Assembly: GCF_051433195.1 (NCBI RefSeq)
Contig: NZ_JBHMFT010000007.1
Span: 1-64,000 of the forward strand
DNA: 64,000 nt
Reading direction: 5' to 3'
DNA from: Falsiroseomonas sp051433195
Lineage (GTDB): Bacteria; Pseudomonadota; Alphaproteobacteria; Acetobacterales; Acetobacteraceae
Every line of letters starts with the position of its first letter. Positions within the stretch are counted from its first letter, which is position 1. A program made the position numbers and the translations under genes. Positions 24,632 to 33,030 of this stretch are shown here, one piece after another. The notes under the pieces were generated by a model. The model was given only the letters and a program-made list of their open reading frames with translations. It had not been told where the DNA came from and searched no databases.

Positions 24632-26194
24632 TTATTCGGCGGCGGCGCGGAGCGCGGGCGGCGCCGGGCGGCGCTCGTCCAGGCCCTGCGGCGTGGCGCG
24701 GAAATGGGTCAGGGTGCGTTCGGCGTGGCGCAGCCGCAGGGACAGGGCGCGCTGCGCGTAGTCCTTCACGCGGGAAGCGTAGTCCGGGTCCTCCGCGCGG
24801 TTCTCGAACTGGTTCGGGTCGCGCTTGAGGTCGAAGAACAGCGGCGGCAGGGCGGCGAAGTGGACGTATTTGTAGTCGGCGTCCTGAACGACGCAGAGGC
24901 TGGATGTGTCCATCGTCAGGCCGAGCGCGGTTTCGGGCTGCGAGTAGTGGATGTCGCGGAAATCGTATTCGTAGTGGTGCAGGTCGCGCCAATCGGCCGG
25001 CTTGTCTCCCGCCAGCAGCGGCAGCAAGGATCGGCCATCCGCGGCGCGCGGCGCCTCGCCGCCCAGCCACTCGAGAATGGTCGGCATCACGTCGACGCTT
25101 TCGGTCAGCGCCTCGTCGATCTGGCCCGCACGCGCGGTGCCGCCGGCACCCTTCACCACCAGCGGGATCCGGAAGCTCTCGTCGAAATAGCCGAGCTTGC
25201 CGAGCAGCCAATGATCGCCAAGCTGCTCGCCATGGTCGGAGGTGAAGATGATGGTGGTGTCGTCCCACTGCCCGGTCTGCTCAAGATGCGCGAAGACACG
25301 GCCGAGCGCCTCGTCGATCTCGGTCATCAGGCCGCAATAGCTGGCGCGCATCTGCCGGATGCTGGCCTCGTCGAGCCCGGCACCGGCGCCCTTGGCGCCG
25401 TGGAAGAAGCTGCCCTGGCCGATGGCGCGCAGGTAGTGGCGCAGCAGCGGGTGCTGCTCGGCTTCTTCCTCCCAGCGCGGTGCACGCACGGGCGCCGGCA
25501 TGTCGGCCGGGTCGTACATGGTGTTGTAGGGTGCCGGGGCGATGAAGGGGGGATGCGGGCGGTAGTAGCCGAGGTGCAGGAACCAGGGCTTGTCGCCCTT
25601 GCCCTTCAGGTAGGTCAGCGCCTTCTCCGTGAAGAAGGTGGTGTCCGAGAGTTCCTTCGGGATGCGGGACGGGCGGTTCGTCGCGCCGGGTACGGCGTCC
25701 TCGCCTTCCGGTAGCCAGATATCCTCGCGTTTGGGCGGCAACTCGTAGCCCTGGTGCGCGAGCCAGCCGAAATAGCCATCCATGTTCGGCTCGAAGGCGC
25801 CGACGCTTCGAAAACCGTCCATCAGGTCGCCGAGCGTGGTGAAGCGCGGGTCGCGCGGGCCAGTGCTGCGCGGGTCCGGCGTCGTCGTCGTGTAGCCGAT
25901 CAGCGCCGGGTCGTAGCCGATCAGGCGAAGCTGCTTGCCGAGATTGGTGTGGCGCGCATCCAGCGGCACCGTATTCTGCACGGCGCGATGGTTCATCAGG
26001 TACAGGCCGGTCAGCAGGCTGGCGCGCGCCGGTCCGCAGGGCACGGTATTGGTGACATGATTGCGGAAGGTCACGCCCTCGCGGCACAACCGGTCCAGGT
26101 TCGGCGTGCGCAGGAAGCCGGCGCCGAGCGCGGGCACGAAGTCTGCCCGCCACTGATCCACCACGATGAGGAGTACATTCTTCCGTCGCGCCAT
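24632..26194 (-). CDS. Sulfatase-family hydrolase, phosphonate-monoester-hydrolase-like
   Basis: A 520-residue formylglycine-type hydrolase. The modified cysteine is Cys53 in NTVPCGPARASLLTG; this CGPAR form is typical of the phosphonate monoester hydrolase / promiscuous arylsulfatase group. Asp13 (LLIVVDQWRADF) and SDHGEQLGDHWLLGK supply metal ligands. There is no signal peptide, so the enzyme should be cytoplasmic. ATG at 26194 is chosen because GGAG lies nine bases upstream; a second ATG five codons earlier is less likely. It is the first gene of the ABC operon. Conversion of the cysteine needs a formylglycine-generating enzyme, not seen in the window. Substrate could be a sulfate, phosphate or phosphonate monoester. 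Confidence 0.88.
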   Translation of the reverse strand: MARRKNVLLIVVDQWRADFVPALGAGFLRTPNLDRLCREGVTFRNHVTNTVPCGPARASLLTGLYLMNHRAVQNTVPLDARHTNLGKQLRLIGYDPALIGYTTTTPDPRSTGPRDPRFTTLGDLMDGFRSVGAFEPNMDGYFGWLAHQGYELPPKREDIWLPEGEDAVPGATNRPSRIPKELSDTTFFTEKALTYLKGKGDKPWFLHLGYYRPHPPFIAPAPYNTMYDPADMPAPVRAPRWEEEAEQHPLLRHYLRAIGQGSFFHGAKGAGAGLDEASIRQMRASYCGLMTEIDEALGRVFAHLEQTGQWDDTTIIFTSDHGEQLGDHWLLGKLGYFDESFRIPLVVKGAGGTARAGQIDEALTESVDVMPTILEWLGGEAPRAADGRSLLPLLAGDKPADWRDLHHYEYDFRDIHYSQPETALGLTMDTSSLCVVQDADYKYVHFAALPPLFFDLKRDPNQFENRAEDPDYASRVKDYAQRALSLRLRHAERTLTHFRATPQGLDERRPAPPALRAAAE

Positions 26195-26393
26195 GCCGCA
26201 TCGCTCCATCCGACGCGGCGGGACTTACCGGGCGAGCCGCGACGGCTGTGTGACGGTCACGCTGAGACTTTGTGACAGAAGCTGGCGGAGATGCCGGGCC
26301 GTGCCGGGGGCCGGCTTCGGCAGCCCCGCCGGTGCATTGTCCGCAGGACACCCTTCAGGGCGTGTTCACAGGTCGCATGTCACCCTGCATGCC

Positions 26394-27407
26394 ATGGACA
26401 TAACGTGTCTCGGCAGCCTGGACCGCTATGCGATGGCGCAGCCCGATCGCGCGTCGACCTTCGCCGAGCGGGGTGTCGCCGTCCCGTTCACGACTCCCAT
26501 GCTGGCCGGGGCACGGCTGCGCCGCGCGGCGACGGGCGAGTCGGAGCTTGTGCTGGCCGGCCTCGGTGGCCGCGGCATCTATGTGTTGGAATGGGAAGCG
26601 GCCGTCGGCCTCGCTTCGCCGACACTGCATGACCATCAGCTCTGGCCACACCTGGCGGCGCTCCCGACCGTCACGCCCGCGCGCGTGCGTCAGGCGGCCT
26701 GCTCCGTTGCCGCGATCGGGCTCGCCGGCCGGGACGCGGCGGCAGCGGCCATGGCCGCGCTTGCCGTCCTCATGAAGGCCCGCGAGAGGGCGGAGCAGCG
26801 GCTCGGTGGTGCATCCAGCCCGTTGATGAACCCGCAGCAGGTGCAGCCGTGCCGGTCCGGCCTCGTCGAGCTGCTCGCGACGATCGAGGCGGGCGCTGGT
26901 GACGTCCTTGGAGGTCGGCATGCCGCGATCGAGCGGCTCGGCGTGGAGCTGCTGGCCCTCGCCGAAAAGCTTCCGGATGGGCCCGAGCGCCGCGCAGCGA
27001 CGCTCGTCGCGGCAGGCGCGCGCCTCACGCTCGCGGCGCTGCCCTGCTGCCTCCGTCCGCTCCACGCGTCGCTGTTGCAGCTGCCGGCCCGCCTGGCCGG
27101 CGATGAGCGGGTCCTGGCCGAAATCGTCGAGCAGGCCGGGCGCCTCGATCTCCTGCTGGACGGGTGGTCCGGCCTGGTCGCGCTCTGGGACGAGATCCCC
27201 TCGATGAAGCGCCGCGACTTCCTCGGTGACCTCCTGGCCGCCCTGCCGGTGCCGGCACGCGAAGCGGATGACTGGTCTGGGCTGCTTTCCGGCTGGGACA
27301 GCCTTGCCTCCCTTCAGCGCCGGCTGCCGCTCAAGCCGAGTTGGGCGCGCGGCGGTCGCATGGCACTCATCGCGCTGCACGAGGCGAGGCGAGCGCGCGC
27401 GCCATGA
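26394..27407 (+). CDS. Hypothetical protein, first gene of an unknown two-gene operon
   Basis: No family recognised. The 337-residue product has no signal peptide or membrane segment. The first 90 residues look beta-rich (FTTPMLAGARLRRAA, ELVLAGLGGRGIYVLEWE), and the rest is a long run of amphipathic helices with Leu, Ala and Arg. ATG at 26394 is chosen because it gives a compact start (MDITCLGSLDRYAMAQ); the frame runs further upstream into the divergent sulfatase gene. The gene overlaps the next by ATGA, so the two are translated together. Codon use matches the surrounding genome, which argues against very recent transfer. It stands alone between the ABC operon and the cobalamin locus, so context gives no role. 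Confidence 0.75.
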   Translation: MDITCLGSLDRYAMAQPDRASTFAERGVAVPFTTPMLAGARLRRAATGESELVLAGLGGRGIYVLEWEAAVGLASPTLHDHQLWPHLAALPTVTPARVRQAACSVAAIGLAGRDAAAAAMAALAVLMKARERAEQRLGGASSPLMNPQQVQPCRSGLVELLATIEAGAGDVLGGRHAAIERLGVELLALAEKLPDGPERRAATLVAAGARLTLAALPCCLRPLHASLLQLPARLAGDERVLAEIVEQAGRLDLLLDGWSGLVALWDEIPSMKRRDFLGDLLAALPVPAREADDWSGLLSGWDSLASLQRRLPLKPSWARGGRMALIALHEARRARAP

Positions 27408-28630
27408 CGCTCCTCGGCCCTGACGCACGGCAGATCCGTGCCGCCCTGGCCACTGCGCCCGACGGGACCCTCGGACGGATCGTTGGCGTCCTGGACAGGA
27501 TCGCGAATCGCGGGGAGGCGGATGCGCTCCTCACCGCCGTGCGTCCGAGGCTGCAGCGGCTGCGTCCGGCCCGGCCGATGCAGTTCCTGCGGCTGCTCGC
27601 CCTTCCGCTCGAAGGCGCACTGGTCTCGACCTCGGCCTGGACGCGGACCCCTGCGGAGATTCCACGCTCCGCGCTTGCCCCACTCGGCGAGGCTGTGCGC
27701 GCCGCGCTCGGTGGCGAGGTGGAGCTGATCGAAGCCGCCTGCGCGAACAGATCGATGGATGATGAGGCGTCGGTTGCCGCGTTGGGGGCGCGGCTGTGGC
27801 TTGGTGCCGGGGTGGCCGTGCTACCGCGCGCAGGCGGGGCCTGGGACCGCGCCGGATTACCGCGCGATGCCGCCGGGCCGATCGTGGATCTTGCGGCGGC
27901 GCTCTGGCGGCACGGCGTGGCGCTGCTGGCCGCCCGGCGGAGTGCCTGCGACGGACCAACGGAGGTCGTCCTGCGTGCAACGCTGGGGCCGATCGTGGCG
28001 GAGGGTCCGGCGGCGCTGGCCGCTGCCACGTTGCTGCTGCTGCGCGAGGCTGCGGCGCCGGCTCGCGTGGCCTGGGTGGCGGGCGGCTTCGCGCCGGTCG
28101 TGGTGCGACTGGCCGAGGATGCCCTGCGCGAGCTGCTCCTGGCGCACGCCGCGGCCGTGACGTCCGCGCCAAGCCTCGGGGAGATGGCCGACTACGCCGA
28201 GGCGCTGGTCAGCCGTCTCGAGGATGCCGACGCCCATGGCCCTCCTGCCGGGCGAGAGGAACGGCGGCGCAACATGGCCGCGATCCGTGCCGAGACCGCG
28301 GCGGCATGCCGGAGCCGGTATGAAACGGACCTGCTGTCCGATCTGCTCCAGGCGGTGACATGCATCGCTGGCCTTCCCTGCCGGGCGGATGACGAAGCGG
28401 TGCGGAAGCTGGAGGATTCGGCGCGCGACCTGCGGCGGCTCGAGGCTGCGGGGCGCCGGCTCGGCGAGTGCTCGGCCTTCGACCGCGCGCGGGCGGACGT
28501 CACGCCGAGGCTGCTGGCATTGGCCAGCGGGAGAAGCGGGCTTACGCGCATCGAGGTGGCGCGTCTCGTCGAGATCATCGCCGGCGCGCAAGCCGCGCTT
28601 CCCCTCGTGACCTTCGACCCCGAAAGCTGA
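27404..28630 (+). CDS. Hypothetical protein, second gene of an unknown two-gene operon
   Basis: No family recognised. The 408-residue product is soluble and almost wholly helical, with repeated Arg/Ala/Leu-rich helices (RPRLQRLRPARPMQFLRLL, ALRELLLAHAAAVTS, DDEAVRKLEDSARDLRRLE). It lacks cysteine pairs, nucleotide-binding loops or catalytic motifs that I can see. The ATG lies within the stop of the first gene (ATGA), implying a fixed stoichiometric pair, possibly subunits of a complex. Helical-repeat scaffolds would fit, but this is a guess. The stop is followed by 148 bp without a recognisable gene before the convergent ribazole-phosphatase-like gene. Confidence 0.75.
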   Translation: MTLLGPDARQIRAALATAPDGTLGRIVGVLDRIANRGEADALLTAVRPRLQRLRPARPMQFLRLLALPLEGALVSTSAWTRTPAEIPRSALAPLGEAVRAALGGEVELIEAACANRSMDDEASVAALGARLWLGAGVAVLPRAGGAWDRAGLPRDAAGPIVDLAAALWRHGVALLAARRSACDGPTEVVLRATLGPIVAEGPAALAAATLLLLREAAAPARVAWVAGGFAPVVVRLAEDALRELLLAHAAAVTSAPSLGEMADYAEALVSRLEDADAHGPPAGREERRRNMAAIRAETAAACRSRYETDLLSDLLQAVTCIAGLPCRADDEAVRKLEDSARDLRRLEAAGRRLGECSAFDRARADVTPRLLALASGRSGLTRIEVARLVEIIAGAQAALPLVTFDPES

Positions 28631-28778
28631 ACAAAGCTGCCCGGCGCGGCTCGCCTGGTGCGTGCCGGTGACGCCAGGGCATCAGAAAGGCGCCGTGGTG
28701 GCGCGCGGCGAGATACATCTGGTTCCAACGGCCGCTGTAGCCCAACGCCCGGCGCCAACCGACGACGACCTGATGAGG

Positions 28779-29318
28779 CTACAGGTCTGTCGCCTCCCCG
28801 AGCGCCGGCACCAGCGCAAGCCAGTCCCGCGCGGGAAGCCCGGCCAGGCTGCCGCGCAGGGCGGCGACCGGGCCGCCATGGGTGACGGCGAGGACCCCCT
28901 CCCCCGGCGGCAATGCCCGGAACCAGCCGACCACCCGCGCGGCGAGTTCCGCGGTGGTCTCGCCGCCGCCGGGGCGGAAGCCGCCCGGGTCGTCGATCAT
29001 GCCCATCATCGAATCGCCCTCGGCGGCATGAATCGCGTCCCAGCTTTGGCCCTCCCAGGTGCCGAAATCGCGTTCCCGCAGTGCCGCGACGCCGTCGAGC
29101 GGAAGGCCCAGCCGGCGGCTGAGCAGGCGGCCGAGGAACCAGGCGCGCCGCGACGGCGAGGCGTGGATGCGCGTGACCCCGCGCCATGCCTCGGGCGGGC
29201 GCAGCGCCAGGTCCTGCGCGGCCACGATTCCCGCGGCGGACAGCCCGGCATCGCTGGCGCCGTAGCAGCGGCCCTGCCAGTGCGAGGCCACGGCGGTGTG
29301 GCGCAGCAGCGTCACCAT
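28779..29318 (-). CDS. Histidine phosphatase, probable alpha-ribazole phosphatase
   Basis: A 179-residue histidine phosphatase. The catalytic RHT (LLRHTAVASHWQGRCYG, His about residue 7) replaces the usual RHG, a change also seen in cobalamin-linked members of the family. ERDFGTWEGQSWDAI and the second histidine in VLAVTHGGPVAALR complete the active site. It would remove the 5'-phosphate from alpha-ribazole phosphate or adenosylcobalamin phosphate (the role named cobC in Salmonella). The start ATG at 29318 lies seven bases inside the cobS gene; the longer frame upstream is antiphase cobS. Last gene of the bluB-cobT-cobS run. Confidence 0.85.
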   Translation of the reverse strand: MVTLLRHTAVASHWQGRCYGASDAGLSAAGIVAAQDLALRPPEAWRGVTRIHASPSRRAWFLGRLLSRRLGLPLDGVAALRERDFGTWEGQSWDAIHAAEGDSMMGMIDDPGGFRPGGGETTAELAARVVGWFRALPPGEGVLAVTHGGPVAALRGSLAGLPARDWLALVPALGEATDL

Positions 29319-30064
29319 GCGGCCAGCGCCAGCGTGGTGCCGGCCAGCCCGGCATAGCCCGCGGCGCCCACCGCATCGCCGGTGCTGCCGCCGAGCCGAC
29401 GCAGCAGCAGCGCGCGGTACCAGCCCAGGAAGCCGAGGCCGGCCAGCGCCGCCAGCGCCACGCCGCCGGGCGAGACCCACGCCGCGAGCAGGAACACCGG
29501 GGACGCCAGCAGCACCGCCTGCCCGAAGCGCCGCCCGTCCATCGCCTGCGCGAAGCGCGCCCCGAGGCCGGGCAGCGCCGGCACGCGCCAGAGCACCGCC
29601 AGCATGAGGAGCCGCGCCGCCGCGCCGGCCACGACCAGCGCCAGCGCGGCGCGCCCGGGATCCTCCATGGCCACCAGCCCGGCGCCACGCAACGCCACGC
29701 CGAAGCCGAGGCCGAGCGCCCCGAAGGCGCCGATGCGGCTGTCCTTCATGATGCGCAGCGCATCCTCCGCCGTGCGACCGCCGCCCAGGCCGTCGCAGAA
29801 ATCAGCGACCGCATCCTCGTGCAGGCCACGCGTCAGCCAGGCGTCGAAGGCCAGCGCCACCAGCACCGCCAGGTACAGCGGGAAGACCTGCGCCGCCGCC
29901 AGCAGCACCAGCGCCGTCATCCCGCCGAGCACCGCGCCGGCCAGGGGGAAGCAGGCCAGGGCGCGCGGCAGATCCCGCTCGAAGCGCGCCATCTCCTCGC
30001 CGGGTGGCGAGACGCGGCTGAGGAAGCGCAGCGCCAGCGCCGCCGGCTGGGTCCAGTCCCGCAT
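29312..30064 (-). CDS. cobS: Adenosylcobinamide-GDP ribazoletransferase (cobalamin synthase)
   Basis: A 250-residue integral membrane enzyme (called CobV in Pseudomonas denitrificans naming) that joins adenosylcobinamide-GDP to alpha-ribazole. The conserved acidic loop is LHEDAVADFCDGLGGGRTAE, followed by ALRIMKDSRIGAFGALGLG, both diagnostic. About six membrane helices follow, and it ends near LALAAW. The ATG shares a base with the cobT stop (TGATG). It completes the nucleotide-loop assembly with CobT and CobU. Confidence 0.95.
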   Translation of the reverse strand: MRDWTQPAALALRFLSRVSPPGEEMARFERDLPRALACFPLAGAVLGGMTALVLLAAAQVFPLYLAVLVALAFDAWLTRGLHEDAVADFCDGLGGGRTAEDALRIMKDSRIGAFGALGLGFGVALRGAGLVAMEDPGRAALALVVAGAAARLLMLAVLWRVPALPGLGARFAQAMDGRRFGQAVLLASPVFLLAAWVSPGGVALAALAGLGFLGWYRALLLRRLGGSTGDAVGAAGYAGLAGTTLALAAW

Positions 30065-31080
30065 CAGCCGCGCATCGCCTCCTCCAGCGTCGCCACCTCG
30101 GTCAGCAGCGCGGCGGCGGCATCGAGCAGGGGCAGCAGCAGCGCCGCGCCGGTGCCCTCGCCGAGGCGCATTCCCCAGTCGAGGAAGGGCTCCAGCCCCA
30201 GCGTCTCCAGCATCCGCGCATGGCCCGGCTCCGCGCCGACATGCGCGGCGATCGCCGTCTCCAGCGCGCCCGGCGAAAGCCGCTGCGCCACCAGCGCCGC
30301 GGCGCCGACGATCAGCCCATCCAGCACCACCGTCACCCGGTGCCGGGCGCAGCCCGCGATGCAGCCGGCCAGCGCCGCGATCTCATAGCCGCAGATTGCA
30401 GCGATGGCGGCACGCGGATCGGCCTCGGCGCGGGCGCGGGCCAGGCCGGCCGCCACCACGGCGCGCTTGCGGGCGAGGCTTTCCGGGTTGGCGCCGGCGC
30501 CGGGTCCGACCATCGCCTCCGGCGCCGCACCGGTCAGCAGCGCGCCGAGCGCCGCGGCGGCGGTGGTATTGCCGATGCCCATCTCGCCCAGCGCCAGCAC
30601 GGCGAGCCCCGCCGCCGCACTCTCGTCCGCGATCCGCGCGCCAAGTGCCCAGGCGGAATCGAACTGTGCCACCGTCATCGCCGGCCCCTGCGCGAAGCTG
30701 GCCGTGCCGCGGCCGATGCGGGCGTCGAGGAAGCCCGGGCCGGGCTGCAGGCCCTCGGTGCAGGATCCGGCATCCACCAGCAGGAAATCCGCCCCCGCCA
30801 CGCGGGCCAGCGCGGTGGCGGAGGATCGCCCTTCCCGCATCAGGCGCATCATCGCCCCGGTCACGGCGGAGGGCCAGAGCCCCACGCCTTCGGCGACCAC
30901 GCCGTGGTCCCCCGCAAAGACGACAAGGCGCCGCGGATGGGTGCGCGGGTCGAGCCGCCCCTGGGTGGCGGCCAGGCGTGCCGCCAGGCGCTCGAGCTTG
31001 CCGAGGCTGCCGGGTGGCTTGGCCAGCGCGTCGAGCCGGGCCTGCGCGTCAATCACCAGCCTCGTTCCCCCGTCATTCAC
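30064..31080 (-). CDS. cobT: Nicotinate-nucleotide:dimethylbenzimidazole phosphoribosyltransferase
   Basis: A 338-residue enzyme (CobU in P. denitrificans naming) that makes alpha-ribazole 5'-phosphate from DMB and nicotinate mononucleotide. Family marks are KPPGSLGKLERLAARLA near the start, VVFAGDHGVVAEGVG, GEMGIGNTTAAAALGALLTG and the C-terminal LGEGTGAALLLPLLDAA with the catalytic glutamate. The GTG start overlaps the bluB stop by four bases, which directly couples ligand synthesis and activation. Confidence 0.96.
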   Translation of the reverse strand: MNDGGTRLVIDAQARLDALAKPPGSLGKLERLAARLAATQGRLDPRTHPRRLVVFAGDHGVVAEGVGLWPSAVTGAMMRLMREGRSSATALARVAGADFLLVDAGSCTEGLQPGPGFLDARIGRGTASFAQGPAMTVAQFDSAWALGARIADESAAAGLAVLALGEMGIGNTTAAAALGALLTGAAPEAMVGPGAGANPESLARKRAVVAAGLARARAEADPRAAIAAICGYEIAALAGCIAGCARHRVTVVLDGLIVGAAALVAQRLSPGALETAIAAHVGAEPGHARMLETLGLEPFLDWGMRLGEGTGAALLLPLLDAAAALLTEVATLEEAMRG

Positions 31081-31715
31081 CGTGCCTCCACGCAGGCCTC
31101 AAGCCCGCGCCGGCTTTCCCAGCCCTGCCGCGCCAGCTCGGGCTCCTCGGCGCTTGCCTGCGGCCAGCCGATGGCGAGGTAGGCGACGAAGCGCCAGCTC
31201 GGCGGCAGATCCAGGATGCCCTCGACGATCGGCGGCCGCAGGATCGAGATCCAGCCGACGCCCAGCCCCTCGATCCGCGCCGCGAGCCACAGCGTGTGGA
31301 TGGCGCAGACCACCGAATCGCGCAGCGTCTCCGGCTGCGTCTGCCGGCCCAGGCCATGGCCGGTCTCAGGGTCGGACTCCATGCAGACGGCGAGATGGAT
31401 GGGCGCCTCGGCCAGTCCCTCCAGCTTCAGCGCGCGATACCGCGCCGCCCGCGCATCGGCGTAGATTGCGGCGGCCTCGATGTTGCAGGCCTCGAATTCG
31501 TCGCGGATCGCGGCCCGGCGCCCGGCGCTTTCGACGCGCAGGAAGCGCCAGGGCTGCGACAGCCCGACGGAGGGGGCGAGGATGGCGGCCTCCAGCAGCC
31601 GCGTGACCAGGGCGGGCGGCACCGGGTCCGTCCGGAAGCGCCGGACATCGCGGCGCCAGCGCAGCAGGGCGTCGAAGCCCGCCGCGAAGGCCTCGGTCTC
31701 GAAGGGCGCGGTCAT
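31077..31715 (-). CDS. bluB: 5,6-dimethylbenzimidazole synthase BluB
   Basis: A 212-residue nitroreductase-fold enzyme that fragments reduced FMN with oxygen to give 5,6-dimethylbenzimidazole, the lower ligand. Typical blocks are RRDVRRFRTDPVPPALVTRL, LAPSVGLSQPWRFLRVES, the family-specific RAARYRALKLEGLAEAP, and GWISILRPPIVEGILDLP. Its presence shows that the organism makes its own lower ligand aerobically. ATG start within the cobB stop (ATGA). Together with cobT and cobS it forms the lower-ligand sub-operon. Confidence 0.95.
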   Translation of the reverse strand: MTAPFETEAFAAGFDALLRWRRDVRRFRTDPVPPALVTRLLEAAILAPSVGLSQPWRFLRVESAGRRAAIRDEFEACNIEAAAIYADARAARYRALKLEGLAEAPIHLAVCMESDPETGHGLGRQTQPETLRDSVVCAIHTLWLAARIEGLGVGWISILRPPIVEGILDLPPSWRFVAYLAIGWPQASAEEPELARQGWESRRGLEACVEAR

Positions 31716-33025
31716 GGCGCCTCCGCCGCGATCATGTGGAAGAAGCTGCCTGAGACCAGCCCACGCCGCCCGCCGGCCGGGCCAAGGTCGCGCCCCTCGC
31801 CATCGGCCAGCGTGGCGAAGGCGGCGTCGGTGCCGGGGTTGGCCTCGGTCGCGTAGTGGAATTCATGGCCGCGCAGATGCTGCCCTGCGGCGCCAAGCGG
31901 CCCGTCGGCCAGCAGCCGCGCCCGCCGGTAGCCGAGATGCAGCCGGCGCTTCGCGAAGCTGGTGCCGTGCGACAGCAGACCCGCCATGGCATGGTCCTGG
32001 CCCGCGGCATCGCTCAGCCCGGCGCCCAGCACCATGTAGCCGCCGCATTCGCCATGCACCGGACGCGTCGCCGCGAAGCGCGCCAGCCCGGCGCGGAACC
32101 GCCCCGCCGCCGCAAGCCGCCCGGCATGCAGCTCCGGATAGCCGCCGGGCAGCCAGCAGGCGTCGCAATCCCCGGGCGGCGCCTCGTCGGCCAGGGGCGA
32201 GAAGGGCAGGATTTCCGCCCCCGCCGCGCGCCAGCCCGCCAACACATGGCCATAGACGAAGGAGAACGCCGCATCCCGGGCCAGGGCGATGCGCTGCCCG
32301 GGTGGGCGGAGCGCCACCGGCGGCCCGTGCGGGTGCAGGCGCAGCGGCGCGGCGGCGGCCAGGATGCCGTCCAGGTCCAGATGCGTCTCCGCCATGGTCG
32401 CCAGCGCCGCCAGCGCCGCGGCCAGCGCCGGGTGTTCCTCCGCCTGCACCAGGCCCAGGTGGCGCTCGGGCAAGGCGGGCGGTGCCTCCTTCGGGATGGC
32501 GCCCAGCACCGGGATGCCGAGCGGCGCCATCGCCTCCTCCACCAGGCGCCGATGCCGCGGGCTGCCGACGCGGTTCAGCACCACGCCGGCGATCCGCACG
32601 GCGGGGTCGTGGGTGGCGAAGCCGCGCAGCACCGCGGCGGCGGTCTGCGCCTGGCCGCCGACATCCAGCACCAGCAGCACCGGCAGCCCGTGCCGCGCGC
32701 AGAGATCGGCCGCCGAGCCGCGCTGCCCCTCCGGTGCCGGAATGCCGTCGAACAGCCCCATGGCGCCCTCGGCCAGCAGCAGCTCGGCACCGGTCGCGGC
32801 CTCGGCCAGCAGGGCGTCGCGCAGCGCGGCGGGCATCGCCCAGCTGTCCAGGTTCAACCCGGGCCGGCCGGTGGCGGCGGCGTGGAAGGCGGTGTCGATG
32901 TAGTCCGGCCCGATCTTCGCCGCACGCACGGCGACGCCGCGCGCCGCCAGCGCGGCCAGCAGGCCCAGCGTCACCGTCGTCTTGCCCGCGCCGGAGCGGG
33001 GCGCCGCGATCACCAGCCCGCGCAT
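31712..33025 (-). CDS. cobB: Hydrogenobyrinate/cobyrinate a,c-diamide synthase
   Basis: A 437-residue glutamine-dependent amidotransferase. The N-terminal P-loop is VIAAPRSGAGKTTVTLG (residues 4-20), and KIGPDYIDTAFH and GLFDGIPAPEGQRGSAAD are diagnostic. The C-terminal class I-like glutaminase domain carries WLPGGYPELHAGRLAA and the nucleophile cysteine region VHGECGGYMVLGAGL. It amidates the a and c side chains of hydrogenobyrinate before cobalt insertion in the aerobic pathway. The ATG at 33025 is five bases past the cobA stop; the longer frame upstream is cobA antiphase. Confidence 0.95.
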   Translation of the reverse strand: MRGLVIAAPRSGAGKTTVTLGLLAALAARGVAVRAAKIGPDYIDTAFHAAATGRPGLNLDSWAMPAALRDALLAEAATGAELLLAEGAMGLFDGIPAPEGQRGSAADLCARHGLPVLLVLDVGGQAQTAAAVLRGFATHDPAVRIAGVVLNRVGSPRHRRLVEEAMAPLGIPVLGAIPKEAPPALPERHLGLVQAEEHPALAAALAALATMAETHLDLDGILAAAAPLRLHPHGPPVALRPPGQRIALARDAAFSFVYGHVLAGWRAAGAEILPFSPLADEAPPGDCDACWLPGGYPELHAGRLAAAGRFRAGLARFAATRPVHGECGGYMVLGAGLSDAAGQDHAMAGLLSHGTSFAKRRLHLGYRRARLLADGPLGAAGQHLRGHEFHYATEANPGTDAAFATLADGEGRDLGPAGGRRGLVSGSFFHMIAAEAP

Positions 33026-33030
33026 CCCCG

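Noticed and set aside
21417..24761. 1114-codon plus-strand open frame
   Set aside because: Antisense to the two binding-protein genes; the translated product is His/Arg/Gln-rich with no domain, and it exists because stops are rare in this GC-rich phase.
26166..26393. N-terminal extension of the first unknown gene (ATG at 26166)
   Set aside because: The extra 76 residues overlap the divergent sulfatase gene start and its control region and are rich in Arg and Cys without protein-like order.
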